A DNA stretch of 64,000 bases, from positions 62,001 to 126,000 of the forward strand of contig NZ_JAOALK010000056.1 of NCBI RefSeq assembly GCF_025154055.1, in the 5' to 3' direction. Below, piece by piece: positions 36,400 through 46,656 of the stretch (the first letter of the stretch is position 1; each line of letters opens with the position of its first letter). The notes below the pieces were generated by a model, which saw nothing but the letters and a program-made list of their open reading frames with translations, did no database searches and had not been told where the DNA came from. Origin of the DNA: Aquibacillus koreensis. Lineage in GTDB: Bacteria > Bacillota > Bacilli > Bacillales > Amphibacillaceae. The translations under genes and the position numbers were made by a program.

Positions 36400-38166
36400 T
36401 TATTTATTTTCGCCATTTTTAGGTAATTTAAATGTGAAGGTAGTTCCTTCATTTAGCTTACTTTGGACATCAATAGACCCTTTGTGAGCTTCTACGATAT
36501 TTTTCGCAATCTCTAGGCCTAATCCTGTTCCTTTACGACCTTTGCGTTTTCTTGATTTGTCTGCTTTATAAAACCTTTCAAACACAAATGGTAAATCTTC
36601 TTGTGAAATTCCCGATCCATTATCAATAATCGCAATTTGTATTGACTCTGTTAATGAATCCACTTTTATCGTTACTTTACCATTTTCATTCGTATGGTTT
36701 ATGGCATTATCGATTAAATTTGTCAATACTTGCTCAATGCGATCCGGATCAATAGAAATACGTTCTTCTTTAACACTCATATCAAGCTCTAAAGTAATCT
36801 TTTTGTCCGATGCCATACCTTGAAATTTCTTGACCACGCGCTCTAGGTAAAGATTTAGCTGAACATCCTCTTTACTTAAGTGGATATGACCAGCCTTCAT
36901 TCTAGCTAAATCTAGCAATTCATTTACGAGTCGACCAATTCTTAACGATTCATCGTGAATAATTTTAGCTAGCTCATTTTTTTCTTCTTTACTTTCTGCA
37001 ATATCATCCACAATTGCTTCACTATAACCTTGAAGCATTGATATTGGTGTTCTAAGTTCATGTGATACATTAGCAATAAAGTCTTCTCTTAGCTTGTCTA
37101 AACGACGTTCTTCCGTCATATCTCTAATAACAACAACAACGCCTCTTACATATGTCTGGTCATATAAAGGGGACATGATTAGTACCCAATTTCGTCCCTG
37201 GATAAAAGATTCTTTACTGATCTCTTTTTCCGATGCAATGACATCCGCCAACAAATCCTTTAACTCTCCTGGGAGGATTTTTTTGTCCGTTAACGGATTA
37301 ACATTGTTTTCATAGTACCAATCTTGTAAGTACTTTTCAGCTGGGGGGTTAGAAACAATAATCTCTGCTTTACGGTTAAGTGTGATTACCCCATCAGCCA
37401 TGGAGCTTAGGATGCTATATAGCTGCTCTTTTTCCTGTCTAAGTGCATTTATATGGAATTTTAATTGGCGCCCCATACGATTAAATGCCATTGCAAGCTC
37501 TCCGATTTCATCATGTGTCAAAATCGGAACCTTCGTATTGAATTCGCCTTTCGCTAACTCAAATGCACCTTCCCTCATTTTTATTAGAGGAGAAGTAATT
37601 CTTGTAGATAAGAAAAATGCAAATATAGTAGTTAAAACAATTGCAATTCCTGCACCTAATAGGATAATTTGCGTGGTTTGCCTTGTTGTCTCTTTAACAG
37701 TTGTTAAAGATTGATAAACATAAACAGCCCCGTTATGCTCACCTAGGTGCTTTCCTACAATCATAACTTCATTACCATTTGGTAAATTTTTTAACTTTTT
37801 AAACTCGGTATTTTCCTCAATCACAACTTGTAAATCAGCTTCATTTAATAGCCAGTCAGCCGATATTTCCGGAAGTTGCTCGTCTGTAACTCCAGAAAGC
37901 CAGTAGTCATTCTCATCGAAAAATATAGCAACTCTACTTGTTGGATCTTTCAATCTTTCTGATGTCTCTACTATTAACGCTCGGTCATCGTACTGCTCAA
38001 TCATTTCAGTAACCTTTGTCGCTGTTTGTAATAGGTCTTCTTCCGCTTCTAAAATGTGGAAGCTCTGAAAAAATTCAAGTAGTAAAAAAGATAAGATAGC
38101 GAGTACAACTGAAACCAACAGTAAGAAAGTAAACCATAATTTACCTACTACACTTCTCCAGAACAT
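36400..38166 (-). CDS. resE: Redox-sensing histidine kinase ResE
   Basis: Membrane kinase of the ResDE system that responds to oxygen limitation and nitric oxide. The 588-residue protein has an N-terminal helix (about 10-32), an extracellular sensor, a second helix (about 165-188), HAMP (about 190-240) and PAS (about 245-350). The kinase core follows with phosphoacceptor SHELRTP (about residue 370) and the ATP-binding motifs DNGSGI and GTGLGL. The start overlaps the resD stop by one base (TAATG). Confidence 0.94.
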   Translation of the reverse strand: MFWRSVVGKLWFTFLLLVSVVLAILSFLLLEFFQSFHILEAEEDLLQTATKVTEMIEQYDDRALIVETSERLKDPTSRVAIFFDENDYWLSGVTDEQLPEISADWLLNEADLQVVIEENTEFKKLKNLPNGNEVMIVGKHLGEHNGAVYVYQSLTTVKETTRQTTQIILLGAGIAIVLTTIFAFFLSTRITSPLIKMREGAFELAKGEFNTKVPILTHDEIGELAMAFNRMGRQLKFHINALRQEKEQLYSILSSMADGVITLNRKAEIIVSNPPAEKYLQDWYYENNVNPLTDKKILPGELKDLLADVIASEKEISKESFIQGRNWVLIMSPLYDQTYVRGVVVVIRDMTEERRLDKLREDFIANVSHELRTPISMLQGYSEAIVDDIAESKEEKNELAKIIHDESLRIGRLVNELLDLARMKAGHIHLSKEDVQLNLYLERVVKKFQGMASDKKITLELDMSVKEERISIDPDRIEQVLTNLIDNAINHTNENGKVTIKVDSLTESIQIAIIDNGSGISQEDLPFVFERFYKADKSRKRKGRKGTGLGLEIAKNIVEAHKGSIDVQSKLNEGTTFTFKLPKNGENK

Positions 38167-38882
38167 TACTCACTAGCTACTTCAAATTTGTAGCCGACAC
38201 CCCAAACCGTTACAATCATTTTCGCTGCATCTTTAGATACCTTGTTTAATTTCTCTCTTAACCGCTTTACATGTGTATCTACTGTACGCAAGTCACCAAA
38301 GAACTCATATTTCCAGACTTCTTTTAACAATTGTTCTCGGTCATAAACCTTGTCTGGTGCTTTCGCCAGAAAATAAAGAAGTTCATATTCTTTTGGTGTT
38401 AGCCCTACTTCTATACCATCTGCTAAAACCCGATGTGCATCATTATCTATAACCAGGTGCGGAAATTCTAACATATCTTTCGTTGTGCTATCCGTTTTTA
38501 GGAAATTAGTAGCAGAAGATCTCCTAATTAAAGCCTTCACCCTAAGAACAACTTCTCTCGGACTAAACGGCTTTACGATATAATCGTCTGTACCTACTTC
38601 AAAACCTTGGATCCGATTTGCTTCCTCCCCTTTTGCTGTAAGCATGATGATCGGTGTCGTCTTTTGTTCTCTAATTTCTTTACAAGCTTCAATCCCGTCT
38701 TTTACAGGCATCATAATATCTAAAAGTATTACATCATAATCATTCTCTAGTGCTAACTCTACACCTTTGGATCCATCTTCTGCTTCATCCACTACGTACT
38801 CTTCTCTTTCTAAATACATTCGAATTAATCGTCTAATTCTGTCTTCATCATCTACAACTAATACTCTTGCACCGTTTTCCAT
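38166..38882 (-). CDS. resD: Response regulator ResD
   Basis: OmpR/PhoB-family transcription factor controlling anaerobic respiration and cytochrome genes. The 238-residue protein has a receiver domain with the acidic pair DDEDR (residues 11-12), phosphoacceptor Asp near 54 (VILLDIMMP) and Lys near 105 (DYIVKPF). A C-terminal winged helix covers about 140-235, with [13 protein letters not shown] and [14 protein letters not shown]. It follows resC by 23 bp and precedes resE, the conserved resABCDE order. Confidence 0.96.
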   Translation of the reverse strand: MENGARVLVVDDEDRIRRLIRMYLEREEYVVDEAEDGSKGVELALENDYDVILLDIMMPVKDGIEACKEIREQKTTPIIMLTAKGEEANRIQGFEVGTDDYIVKPFSPREVVLRVKALIRRSSATNFLKTDSTTKDMLEFPHLVIDNDAHRVLADGIEVGLTPKEYELLYFLAKAPDKVYDREQLLKEVWKYEFFGDLRTVDTHVKRLREKLNKVSKDAAKMIVTVWGVGYKFEVASE

Positions 38883-38905
38883 CCCAATTACCCCCTTACG
38901 TATAT

Positions 38906-40096
38906 TTATGCATACGAATGCAATCCAGCTATAATAAGGTTTACAGCGATCAAGTTAAACATTATTATAGCAAACCCAATTACTGCTAGCCAAGCTGACT
39001 TTTCACCATGCCAGCCTTGTGAAAGTCTCAAATGGAGAAATGCTGCATAGAAGAACCATGTGATTAGCGCCCAAACCTCTTTAGGGTCCCAACCCCAGTA
39101 TCGATTCCATGCTTCCTGCGCCCATATCATAGCAAATACTAATCCACCTAAAGTGAAAATAGGAAACCCAAATGCAACTGCACGATAAGAAACTTCGTCT
39201 ACTAGATCAGCGTTAGTATTTTTTAACAATGGTTGAATTGCAGCAGCAACCCTTTTTCTCAAAATAAGTCTTGCAATCATATATAAACCATAGCCAGTTA
39301 AGAGTGACCATATTAGTGTATTAAATTTTCTTGCTGCATTAACACCCTGCATCCAACCAGGCGCTTCAAATAGTGAATCCATTCGTTCGGTAGTAAGGAG
39401 CTCTCCATCATTTGGGCCGGCAATTGGAGGCAGGTGATAATCTACTTCTGATATCTCACCTTCAAATGGAAACTCAAATGTTGCATTGTAGTTCACCGCA
39501 CTGAAGACAGATGTAATAATGACAAAGCCTAGCGTTGCAAACAAAGAATAAAGAATGATCTCTAGCAACGTAGTTTTTTTACTCTTCTTTGTTTGGTCAA
39601 CCACTTTGATTAAGTATATTAAACCAGCCGCAAAACTTACTGCGAGAATTGCTTCACCTAATGACACAGTGGTTACATGGATATATAACCAGTGACTTTT
39701 TAATGATGGTACTAGCGGTGAGATCTCTCTTGGAAACATACTTGCATAGGCAATAATCAAGAGAGCTACCGGTAAAGTAAATACTCCTAATATATTTAAT
39801 TTATAGATGAAGTATAAAATAATGAACGCAAAAACGATCATCATACCAAAAAACGTGGTAAATTCAAATAAATTACTAACAGGTGCATGTCCACTTGCAA
39901 TCCACCTTGTTATAAAATAACCTAGTTGCGCTAGAAAACCTGCTATCGTTAATACGATAGCAATTTTGCTTGACATTGTAACCTTTTCTTGTTGCTTTTT
40001 ACCTCGTATTGAACCCCCAAAAAACAGTGTAGCAATTAAATATAAGATAAAAGCAACATATAAAAAGTTGCTACTTATTGTAATTAAATCCCCCAT
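38906..40096 (-). CDS. resC: Cytochrome c biogenesis protein ResC (CcsA-like)
   Basis: Haem-handling membrane protein of the system II pathway. With ResB it exports haem and ligates it to apocytochrome c outside the membrane. The 396-residue protein has about eight predicted helices. Its C-terminal tryptophan-rich WWD-type motif is [20 protein letters not shown]. Conserved histidines are [15 protein letters not shown] and the outer [17 protein letters not shown] precedes the start. It comes 34 bp after resB. Confidence 0.95.
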   Translation of the reverse strand: MGDLITISSNFLYVAFILYLIATLFFGGSIRGKKQQEKVTMSSKIAIVLTIAGFLAQLGYFITRWIASGHAPVSNLFEFTTFFGMMIVFAFIILYFIYKLNILGVFTLPVALLIIAYASMFPREISPLVPSLKSHWLYIHVTTVSLGEAILAVSFAAGLIYLIKVVDQTKKSKKTTLLEIILYSLFATLGFVIITSVFSAVNYNATFEFPFEGEISEVDYHLPPIAGPNDGELLTTERMDSLFEAPGWMQGVNAARKFNTLIWSLLTGYGLYMIARLILRKRVAAAIQPLLKNTNADLVDEVSYRAVAFGFPIFTLGGLVFAMIWAQEAWNRYWGWDPKEVWALITWFFYAAFLHLRLSQGWHGEKSAWLAVIGFAIIMFNLIAVNLIIAGLHSYA

Positions 40097-40130
40097 GATG
40101 GTCCTCCTTAGTCATGACCTGAACTCTATA

Positions 40131-41771
40131 TTATTCCTTTTTATTCTCTTCTGCTTGATCCACAACCATTTGGATCGTCGTGCCGTCAATTGCTTTTTCA
40201 ATATCCTTTTTAAGTCCAAAATAGTTCTTGTTCGTGTGACCTGCTAACCAAACACCATTTTCTGTAGGATGGATCCATACCCTTCTATGTTGCCAGTACA
40301 TCCCTTGTACAACACCAATCATAAAAATAATACCACCTATAATGAGAATAGGCAGGGTATAATCACGTCTTACTGTTAATCCTGTTACATCTCTGATTTC
40401 AAAGTTTTGTAATCCAACTTTGTATTCATTTTGACCCGTTGCATCTACATTTCTACCAATTCCAGCAAAGCTTACCTCCGGATCGTCACTGTTTGGTGGA
40501 TAAACTGAAAAGACAAATGCTGGGTTTTTAGGATGATCCGATTGAGACCTTGGAATACCGTTATCTAAATAATAATCCGCAAAATACTGATCAATCGTAA
40601 CTCTAAATCCATTGTCTAAATTATATTCTCGAGCTGGATCTGCAAGATCAACTGTAAAACTAGCAAGTTCTTCTTCCTCTTGATCATCTGTTTCATGAAT
40701 AATAAAAGACATAGATTTAAATTCATTTAACTGATAACTTGTTTGATATAAAGAAATGCCTTCTAATTTTAAAGGATGATTCACACGGATACTATCTTCT
40801 AAGACTTTTTCCAGTTTTGGTTCTGCACCAATTGTTGTTTCACTATTTTCGTAGATAACCGCATTCGTTTGAAAGTTTTTAGCTACAGGACCCTTATCCG
40901 CAAGTGCTTGTTCAAACCTAGCATCTTCTTCACTATCTCCATAGGTCTCCATAATAAACTCTTTATTTTCAATATAATATTTACTATGTGTCTCTGGAAT
41001 AACCTTGGTTTCTCCTTCTCTTACCCAAACAAAATCGTCAATATACATAAATGGGACAAAGCGAAGTAAAGCACCCAGCAAGAAAATAATTAAACCGCAA
41101 TGATTGACATATGGGCCCCATCTAGAAAATCGCCCTTTTTCTGCTAACACATGCCCATTGTCTTCTGTTACTTTATATCGTTGTTTTTTAAGTCCTTTTA
41201 TTAAAAGCTCTTTGTCCTCTTTAGAAACATCTTCCGTCTTACTATGCAGCCTTTGGCGACTAATAAAAGATTTGTGTCTTACTGGTTTTTGATGTTTCAA
41301 GGCACGATACAAAGGAACGACACGATCAATACTAGCAATAATAATTGATATACCAATCAATGCAATGAGAATCATATACCACCAAGAGCTATATAATTCA
41401 TGAAACCCTAATTGATAGTATATCTGACCAAGTATACCATACGTATCTTCGTAATATGTAGCCGGAGATGCGGTTGGCGGTATATACATGCGTTGTGGGA
41501 AAATCGTTCCCGCTGCAGATGCAATTAATGTAATTACAATTAACGTCACGCCAACCTTTACGGAAGAAAAAAAGTTCCATATTTGGTCAACGATTGATTT
41601 GTTATATGTTTGTGAGCGACGTGAACTCCCCTCATAACGCATGTTTAAGAGTTTTGTCTTGTTATTCCCGTCGATATATTGGTCCTCTTCTAATGGTTTT
41701 CCACATGACTCACATAAAACTGTCCCCTCAGGATTTAGATGTTGACATGCTTCACAAGTAATTTTTTTCAT
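40131..41771 (-). CDS. resB: Cytochrome c biogenesis protein ResB
   Basis: Partner of ResC in system II cytochrome c maturation. The 546-residue protein has an N-terminal zinc-ribbon (CEACQHLNPEG, then CESCGK) in the cytoplasm. A SRRSQTYNK segment follows, then three membrane helices and a large extracytoplasmic domain (about 230-470), and a last helix near 480-500. The end contains GHTNKNYFGLKKDIE, as in B. subtilis ResB. Second gene of the res operon. Confidence 0.95.
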   Translation of the reverse strand: MKKITCEACQHLNPEGTVLCESCGKPLEEDQYIDGNNKTKLLNMRYEGSSRRSQTYNKSIVDQIWNFFSSVKVGVTLIVITLIASAAGTIFPQRMYIPPTASPATYYEDTYGILGQIYYQLGFHELYSSWWYMILIALIGISIIIASIDRVVPLYRALKHQKPVRHKSFISRQRLHSKTEDVSKEDKELLIKGLKKQRYKVTEDNGHVLAEKGRFSRWGPYVNHCGLIIFLLGALLRFVPFMYIDDFVWVREGETKVIPETHSKYYIENKEFIMETYGDSEEDARFEQALADKGPVAKNFQTNAVIYENSETTIGAEPKLEKVLEDSIRVNHPLKLEGISLYQTSYQLNEFKSMSFIIHETDDQEEEELASFTVDLADPAREYNLDNGFRVTIDQYFADYYLDNGIPRSQSDHPKNPAFVFSVYPPNSDDPEVSFAGIGRNVDATGQNEYKVGLQNFEIRDVTGLTVRRDYTLPILIIGGIIFMIGVVQGMYWQHRRVWIHPTENGVWLAGHTNKNYFGLKKDIEKAIDGTTIQMVVDQAEENKKE

Positions 41772-41801
41772 AATAACCCCTCGCTATAATCCTTCGTCCT
41801 C

Positions 41802-42374
41802 TCACTCTTTTGGTACAATTTGTTGTAGATAACCTTCTAGGTCCTCTAAGGTTAACTGACCAGAAACTAACTCAACGACTTCCCCTTCAGCATTAATAAA
41901 GTAGGTCGTTGGCAATGGCCCTACATTATACAAATCCCTTACCTGCTCTGTATTATCATGTAGGATAGGAAAAGTTAAGTTATGCCTTTCCACAAACTGC
42001 TCGATTACTAATTCAGTAAAATCTACGCTTACGGCCACAATCTCTACACCTTGTTCTTTGTATTTAGGATATAAAGATTCCATATAAGGCATCTCTTGCT
42101 CACAGGGCTTACAAAAGGTAGCCCAAAAATTCAACATTATCCCCTTACCTTTAAGTTCATCTAAATGTAAAGGTTGTCCATCATTGTTAATCTGCTTTAA
42201 TTGAAAGCTAGGTGCTTCATCCCCGACTCCTATTGCAGCTTTATCTTTTGTAAGATTAGATACAAGGGCAAAAACTAAAGCAGCTAATAATACAATTAAG
42301 ATGATGGAGCGAAAGAAAAAACGTTTCATTTTCTTTTTGCTTTTCTTCTGTCTAGCTTGCTCGACTTTACTCAC
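41802..42374 (-). CDS. resA: Thiol-disulfide oxidoreductase ResA
   Basis: Membrane-anchored thioredoxin-like protein that reduces the disulfide in apocytochrome c CXXCH motifs before haem attachment. The 190-residue protein has a basic cytoplasmic tail, one helix (about 20-37) and a thioredoxin fold with the active site CKPC (FWATFCKPCEQEMPY). It ends with the family cis-Pro region GPLPTTYFI. The start is uncertain: GTG at 42374 is spaced about 11 nt from GGGGA; an upstream ATG at 42398 has no site. First gene of the res operon. Confidence 0.92.
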   Translation of the reverse strand: MSKVEQARQKKSKKKMKRFFFRSIILIVLLAALVFALVSNLTKDKAAIGVGDEAPSFQLKQINNDGQPLHLDELKGKGIMLNFWATFCKPCEQEMPYMESLYPKYKEQGVEIVAVSVDFTELVIEQFVERHNLTFPILHDNTEQVRDLYNVGPLPTTYFINAEGEVVELVSGQLTLEDLEGYLQQIVPKE

Positions 42375-42442
42375 TGTTCTCACACTCCCCTTGCCCATTG
42401 TATCACTAAAATCAAGGTGTAATTATGAATATTATTTGAACA

Positions 42443-43171
42443 TTATTTGACAATTTTGGTCGCTTCTTCTCTTAATTGTTTCACTTCATGTGGTGTAAGT
42501 TCACGACATTCACCAGCACTTAAGCCTTTTAAAGTCAAAAAGCCGTACATTTCTCGTTTTAACTTGTCTACAGGAAATTGGATTGCATCCATCATTCTTC
42601 GTATCTGTCTATTCTTACCTTGATGCAAAACCAACTCGATAATAGCTGTATTCTTTTTTGTATCGGTAGACAATATTTTTACATGCTTTGCCTTTAGTTT
42701 ATCACCATCAACTACAATCCCTTTTTTTAGTTGAGTCAAATCTTCTTTTTTTGGAATACCTTTTACTTTTGCCACATATACTTTATCGATCTCATGTTGA
42801 GGATGCATGAGTAGGTTTGCAAACTCACCATCATTTGTTAATAGAATTAAACCGCTTGTGTCATAATCCAAACGACCAACTGGGAATACACGTTCTTTGA
42901 TTTCAGGAATTAAATCTAAAACCACTTTTCTATTCTTTTCATCCTTCACGCTTGAGATGACCCCTCGAGGTTTATAGAGAAGAAAATATACAGGCTGTTC
43001 TTTTTCTAACGGAATACCGTTTACTTCTATCATATCTTCTTTAGAAACCTTCGTTCCTAACGTACGAACAATCTCGCCATTTACTTTTACTTTTCCGTCC
43101 TCAATTAATTTTTCTGCTTTTCTTCTTGAAGTAACTCCACTTTGAGCTATTACCTTTTGTAAACGTTCCAT
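42443..43171 (-). CDS. rluB: 23S rRNA pseudouridine synthase RluB
   Basis: RsuA/RluB-type pseudouridine synthase acting on 23S rRNA in helix 89 (U2605 in E. coli numbering). The 242-residue protein has an N-terminal S4 RNA-binding domain (SGVTSRRKAEKLIEDGKVKV). The catalytic domain has the motif GRLDYDTSGLILLTNDG (catalytic Asp) and the C-terminal QGKNRQIRRMMDA. The start at 43171 has a GGTGAT site; a 28-codon extension is not family-like. Between spmB and resA, as in B. subtilis. Confidence 0.94.
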   Translation of the reverse strand: MERLQKVIAQSGVTSRRKAEKLIEDGKVKVNGEIVRTLGTKVSKEDMIEVNGIPLEKEQPVYFLLYKPRGVISSVKDEKNRKVVLDLIPEIKERVFPVGRLDYDTSGLILLTNDGEFANLLMHPQHEIDKVYVAKVKGIPKKEDLTQLKKGIVVDGDKLKAKHVKILSTDTKKNTAIIELVLHQGKNRQIRRMMDAIQFPVDKLKREMYGFLTLKGLSAGECRELTPHEVKQLREEATKIVK

Positions 43172-43295
43172 TTTATCACCATAATCCCTATTTTTTAATT
43201 TATACTTCTCCATATATTTATAGCCGAATGCGCAACAAGTTATTAGTAGAAGCAACTATATTAACTACACGTTAAACAAATGCAAACAAAACAAG

Positions 43296-43318
43296 AGCGT
43301 TAACACGACGTTAACGCT
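43296..43318 (-). terminator. spmB terminator
   Basis: Perfect 9-bp stem AGCGTTAAC/GTTAACGCT with a 5-nt loop, touching the spmB stop codon. The minus-strand tail CTTGTTTTGTTTG has a moderate T content. Confidence 0.7.
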
Positions 43319-43851
43319 TAACTTGCAAATACAATCGTTACAATGACGATTGAGGCTATTATACCAATAAAATCTGCTATGAGTCCAACTTTTAAAGCAT
43401 CTCCCATTCTTCTAATTCCTACAGCTCCAAAATAAACCGTAATAATATACAAAGTCGTATCCGTACTGCCTTGCATTGTTGAAGCTAACCTACCAATAAA
43501 TGAATCTGGACCGTAGGTTTTAATTAATTCTGTTGTCATTCCAAGTGCTGCTGTTCCTGAAATTGGCCGTATTGCTGCTAACGGAACAATTTCAGAAGGT
43601 ACCCCTAGTTTCGTTAGCACTGGTGATATAAAAGAAATAAAAGCTTCCATGGCTCCTGAACTCCTTAGAATTGCTATCGACACGATCATACCTAATAAAA
43701 AAGGAAGAAGGGAAAAAGCCATTTTGACTCCTTCTTTTCCTCCTTCTACAAAAATTTCGTATGTCGGTAGCTTCTTCAAGGTTGCAATAACTAAGACCAA
43801 CAAAATCATACAAGGAATGATCCATGTGCTTATAGTTGTCAACATACTCAT
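43318..43851 (-). CDS. spmB: Spore maturation protein B
   Basis: A 177-residue polytopic protein with about five helices and the conserved segment AAIRPISGTAALGMTTE, followed by QGSTDTTLYIITVYFGAVG. Spm proteins affect spore core dehydration and heat resistance; the molecular activity is unclear, though they resemble nucleoside-transporter gate domains. The start overlaps the spmA stop (ATGA). The operon dacB-spmA-spmB is conserved. Confidence 0.94.
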   Translation of the reverse strand: MSMLTTISTWIIPCMILLVLVIATLKKLPTYEIFVEGGKEGVKMAFSLLPFLLGMIVSIAILRSSGAMEAFISFISPVLTKLGVPSEIVPLAAIRPISGTAALGMTTELIKTYGPDSFIGRLASTMQGSTDTTLYIITVYFGAVGIRRMGDALKVGLIADFIGIIASIVIVTIVFAS

Positions 43852-44438
43852 TTTTTATTTTTTCGCACCCTTCTTAAATAAAATAATCGATCAACAGTTA
43901 TGGCAGCAATAGACGTTACGACTGTTGCCATAATCGTAGTTGCAACAATTTCAGTTGGTGCTACAGAATCATATTGCATCCGAATTGCAATAACAGTAGT
44001 TGGTATCAGTGTCAGGCTTGACGTATTAATTACCAAAAAAGTTATCATGGACCGACTGGCTTTATCAGACCCACTTATTTTTTTCATTTCTTCCATTGCT
44101 TTAATCCCCATAGGTGTTGCCGCATTTCCAAGTCCAAAAATATTAGCCGTAAAATTTGATAAGATGTACCCCATTGCTGGATGATCTTTTGGTATTTCGG
44201 GAAACAATTTCGTGACAAAAGGCTTACAAATTCGTGTTAACACGCTTAAGATTCCTGCTTTCTCCGCAACACGCATTAAACCTAACCAAAACACTAAAAC
44301 ACTAATTAGTCCAATAGATAATGTTACGGCTTCGTTTGCACTCTCAAACAAGGCCTCACTTACCTTATCCATTGTCCCATTGAACATCGCATAAATAATA
44401 CCAATGATGGCCATTCCTGCCCATATATAATTAACCAT
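43848..44438 (-). CDS. spmA: Spore maturation protein A
   Basis: A 196-residue membrane protein with about five helices. The signature is NFTANIFGLGNAATPMGIKA, followed by SRSMITFLVINTSSLTLIP. It works with SpmB in core dehydration during sporulation. It begins directly after the dacB stop and overlaps spmB by 4 bp, so the three genes are translated as a coupled set. Confidence 0.94.
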   Translation of the reverse strand: MVNYIWAGMAIIGIIYAMFNGTMDKVSEALFESANEAVTLSIGLISVLVFWLGLMRVAEKAGILSVLTRICKPFVTKLFPEIPKDHPAMGYILSNFTANIFGLGNAATPMGIKAMEEMKKISGSDKASRSMITFLVINTSSLTLIPTTVIAIRMQYDSVAPTEIVATTIMATVVTSIAAITVDRLFYLRRVRKNKK

Positions 44439-45551
44439 CTATATTACTCCAATAATACGATGAAATGTTTCTATAAGTTCATCTAGTAAACCTTTTTCCT
44501 CTTTTTCCTCTGGGTCTGAGTCATCACTTCTATAAATAGAAGTTTCCGCAATAGGCTCACCATTTAGCCTGAATACCTTCTTACCAATAACAGGGCTCCA
44601 TTCTGCATTTAGTTTTTCAAAATATGTTGCCGTATTGATGCTCTCTTCTTCATCAGAAGTTAACGGAAATGTAACTTCATTTCTAAAAAATCCTTCTTTT
44701 TGTTCGTCACTCTCCGTTATATTAAAAGTTTGTTTACCCTTTTCTTGCAGTGTAGTTAGATCATAGTTTTCAAAACCCCAGTCAAATAAACGCATGTGGT
44801 CTTTCCAATCATCGGAAGCATTTAATGTTACGACGATTAATTCCATTCCGTCTTTTTTTGCTGTAGACACAAGCGTCCGTCCTGCTGCTTTCGTGTACCC
44901 TGTTTTTCCACCTGTTGAATACTTATAATACCTAGTTAATAATTTATTCTTATTTCCCCATGCATATTTTCTAGTCTCCGCTTTGTGTGATTTTGATCCA
45001 GTTATCTCTCTAAAAGTCTCGTTCTCCATTGCATATCTAGTTAGCAGGGCCATGTCGTATGCAGTTGAGTAATGCTTGTCAGAATCTAAGCCATGTGGAT
45101 TATCAAAATGAGAATTTGTCATACCTAACCAAACAGCTTTTTCGTTCATTAGGTGTGTAAACCCTTCAACACTTCCACCTACATGCTCAGCGATAGCCAC
45201 AGCAGAGTCATTTCCAGACCTCAACATTAAACCATAGACTAGGTCTTTTAATTTCATTTTTTCCCCTTCTTCTAAGTAAAGAGAAGAGCCCTCGGTGTAG
45301 ACCGACCTTCGACTCGCTGTTACGGCGTCCTCCATTTTTCCTGATTCTATTGCTATAATTGCTGTCATAATCTTTGTAATACTTGCAATTAAGTGTGGAT
45401 CATTTGACTGCTTCTCATATAAGACTCGACCTGAAGACTGTTCCATTAAAACAGCATTATTTGCAGAAACACCAGGTTTTGCATTGGTGTATGTAGGTGA
45501 AAAAAGGAAAATTAAACTGATACAGCTTATAACGATAAACAATTGCTTCAC
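44439..45551 (-). CDS. dacB: Sporulation D-alanyl-D-alanine carboxypeptidase DacB
   Basis: Low-molecular-weight penicillin-binding protein (PBP5*) that trims pentapeptides and limits cross-linking in the spore cortex. The 370-residue protein has a signal peptide (about 1-24), catalytic SITK (SxxK), SGN (RSGNDSAVA) and KTG (GGKTGYTKA). A C-terminal beta domain and amphipathic tail (LIETFHRIIGVI) follow, which could hold it on the membrane. It starts with GTG at 45551 behind GGGAGGA. A sigma-E-like promoter is at 45586-45613. Confidence 0.93.
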   Translation of the reverse strand: MKQLFIVISCISLIFLFSPTYTNAKPGVSANNAVLMEQSSGRVLYEKQSNDPHLIASITKIMTAIIAIESGKMEDAVTASRRSVYTEGSSLYLEEGEKMKLKDLVYGLMLRSGNDSAVAIAEHVGGSVEGFTHLMNEKAVWLGMTNSHFDNPHGLDSDKHYSTAYDMALLTRYAMENETFREITGSKSHKAETRKYAWGNKNKLLTRYYKYSTGGKTGYTKAAGRTLVSTAKKDGMELIVVTLNASDDWKDHMRLFDWGFENYDLTTLQEKGKQTFNITESDEQKEGFFRNEVTFPLTSDEEESINTATYFEKLNAEWSPVIGKKVFRLNGEPIAETSIYRSDDSDPEEKEEKGLLDELIETFHRIIGVI

Positions 45552-45585
45552 TTTGGTTCCTCCCAACCTTACCTATGTCTCTACA

Positions 45586-45613
45586 ATATTATGCAAGAAG
45601 GACGGGCTTATGA
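45586..45613 (-). promoter_or_regulatory. Candidate sigma-E promoter of dacB-spmAB
   Basis: Minus-strand TCATAAG, a 13-bp spacer and CATAATAT (6 of 8 to CATACAAT), 35 bp upstream of dacB. The B. subtilis dacB operon is sigma-E dependent. Confidence 0.5.
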
Positions 45614-45644
45614 TTAATCAGGTTAAAATTTAAAAAAGCGAACC

Positions 45645-45673
45645 AAAAAACCTTTATCCAAAAAGGATAAAGG
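45645..45673 (-). terminator. sod terminator
   Basis: Perfect 9-bp stem CCTTTATCC/GGATAAAGG with a 5-nt loop, then six T on the minus strand. Confidence 0.85.
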
Positions 45674-45688
45674 TCTTATAAACACTGT

Positions 45689-46573
45689 TTAATATAATGG
45701 CCAAACAAGTTTATTGGCTTGTTGAAATCTCTCTGACACATCAGGCCAATGAACCACATTCCACCAATTATCAATATAATTAGATCTATTATTTTGGTAT
45801 TGAAGATAATAAGCATGTTCCCAGACATCTAATACAAGCAAAGGGATACTATCCCATAAGCTAAACATTTGGTGCTTTTCAACGGTTTGAATCCCTAATC
45901 TGCCAGCACGAGGTTGCCAAACTAATATCGCCCAACCTACACCTTCTACTGATTCAGCGGCTTTCGTGAAAAGGAGTTGAAAGTTCTTAAACGAGCCAAA
46001 GTCTTTTCTTATTTGACTAAGTAAAACTTGCCCTGGAGTTCCCCCACCTTTTGGTGACATATTGCCCCAAAAAATAGTATGAAGGTAATGTCCAGAACCA
46101 TGGAAAGCTTGTTCTCTCATCCAATGTTTTAAGAGGTTAGGGTCAACCTTCTTACCATACAATTCTTTCTCTGCCTTATTCAAACCATCTACGTATGATT
46201 GGTGGTGCTCTTTGTGATGCAACCTCATAATCTCTTCTGCAATATATGGTTCTAAAGCATTATACGCATATGGGAGAGGTGGTAACTGATGCTCTCCAGG
46301 CGGCAATCTGTCTTTTTTATTTCTCGGGTTAGCAATCGTTTCTTCCAACATATCTACTAAATTCTGACTTCTATCTTGAATGTCATAGATAGTGTCATCT
46401 GATATGGAATCGGCCTGATCTAACTTTTCGTTAATAATTGTTTTCCAATGATTGATTTGGTTATGCCATTCCTTAAGCTCTGACTCGTCCACATCGATTT
46501 GGCTTACTTTTTGTTCTAATTCATCAGCCCAAGACAACAAGGACATTAAATAGTTTTTTTTATTATCCTGCAT
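45689..46573 (-). CDS. Fe/Mn superoxide dismutase with N-terminal extension
   Basis: Dismutates superoxide. Of 294 residues, the last 200 or so form the SOD with metal ligands in HHKEHHQ, GSGHYLHTIFW and DVWEHAYYLQY. The first 90 residues are an acidic, Trp-containing helical region absent from standard SodA. The long form resembles the SodF type of Bacillus (about 280 residues). The metal cannot be assigned by eye. It occupies the place of ypuI between dacB and scpB in B. subtilis, with its own terminator. Confidence 0.88.
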   Translation of the reverse strand: MQDNKKNYLMSLLSWADELEQKVSQIDVDESELKEWHNQINHWKTIINEKLDQADSISDDTIYDIQDRSQNLVDMLEETIANPRNKKDRLPPGEHQLPPLPYAYNALEPYIAEEIMRLHHKEHHQSYVDGLNKAEKELYGKKVDPNLLKHWMREQAFHGSGHYLHTIFWGNMSPKGGGTPGQVLLSQIRKDFGSFKNFQLLFTKAAESVEGVGWAILVWQPRAGRLGIQTVEKHQMFSLWDSIPLLVLDVWEHAYYLQYQNNRSNYIDNWWNVVHWPDVSERFQQANKLVWPLY

Positions 46574-46656
46574 ATAATCACCTCAAAAACTATTTTATGG
46601 AAAAGTAAATTATGGGTGAATATATTGGAGATAATTTTCGATAAAAATTGGGATTC

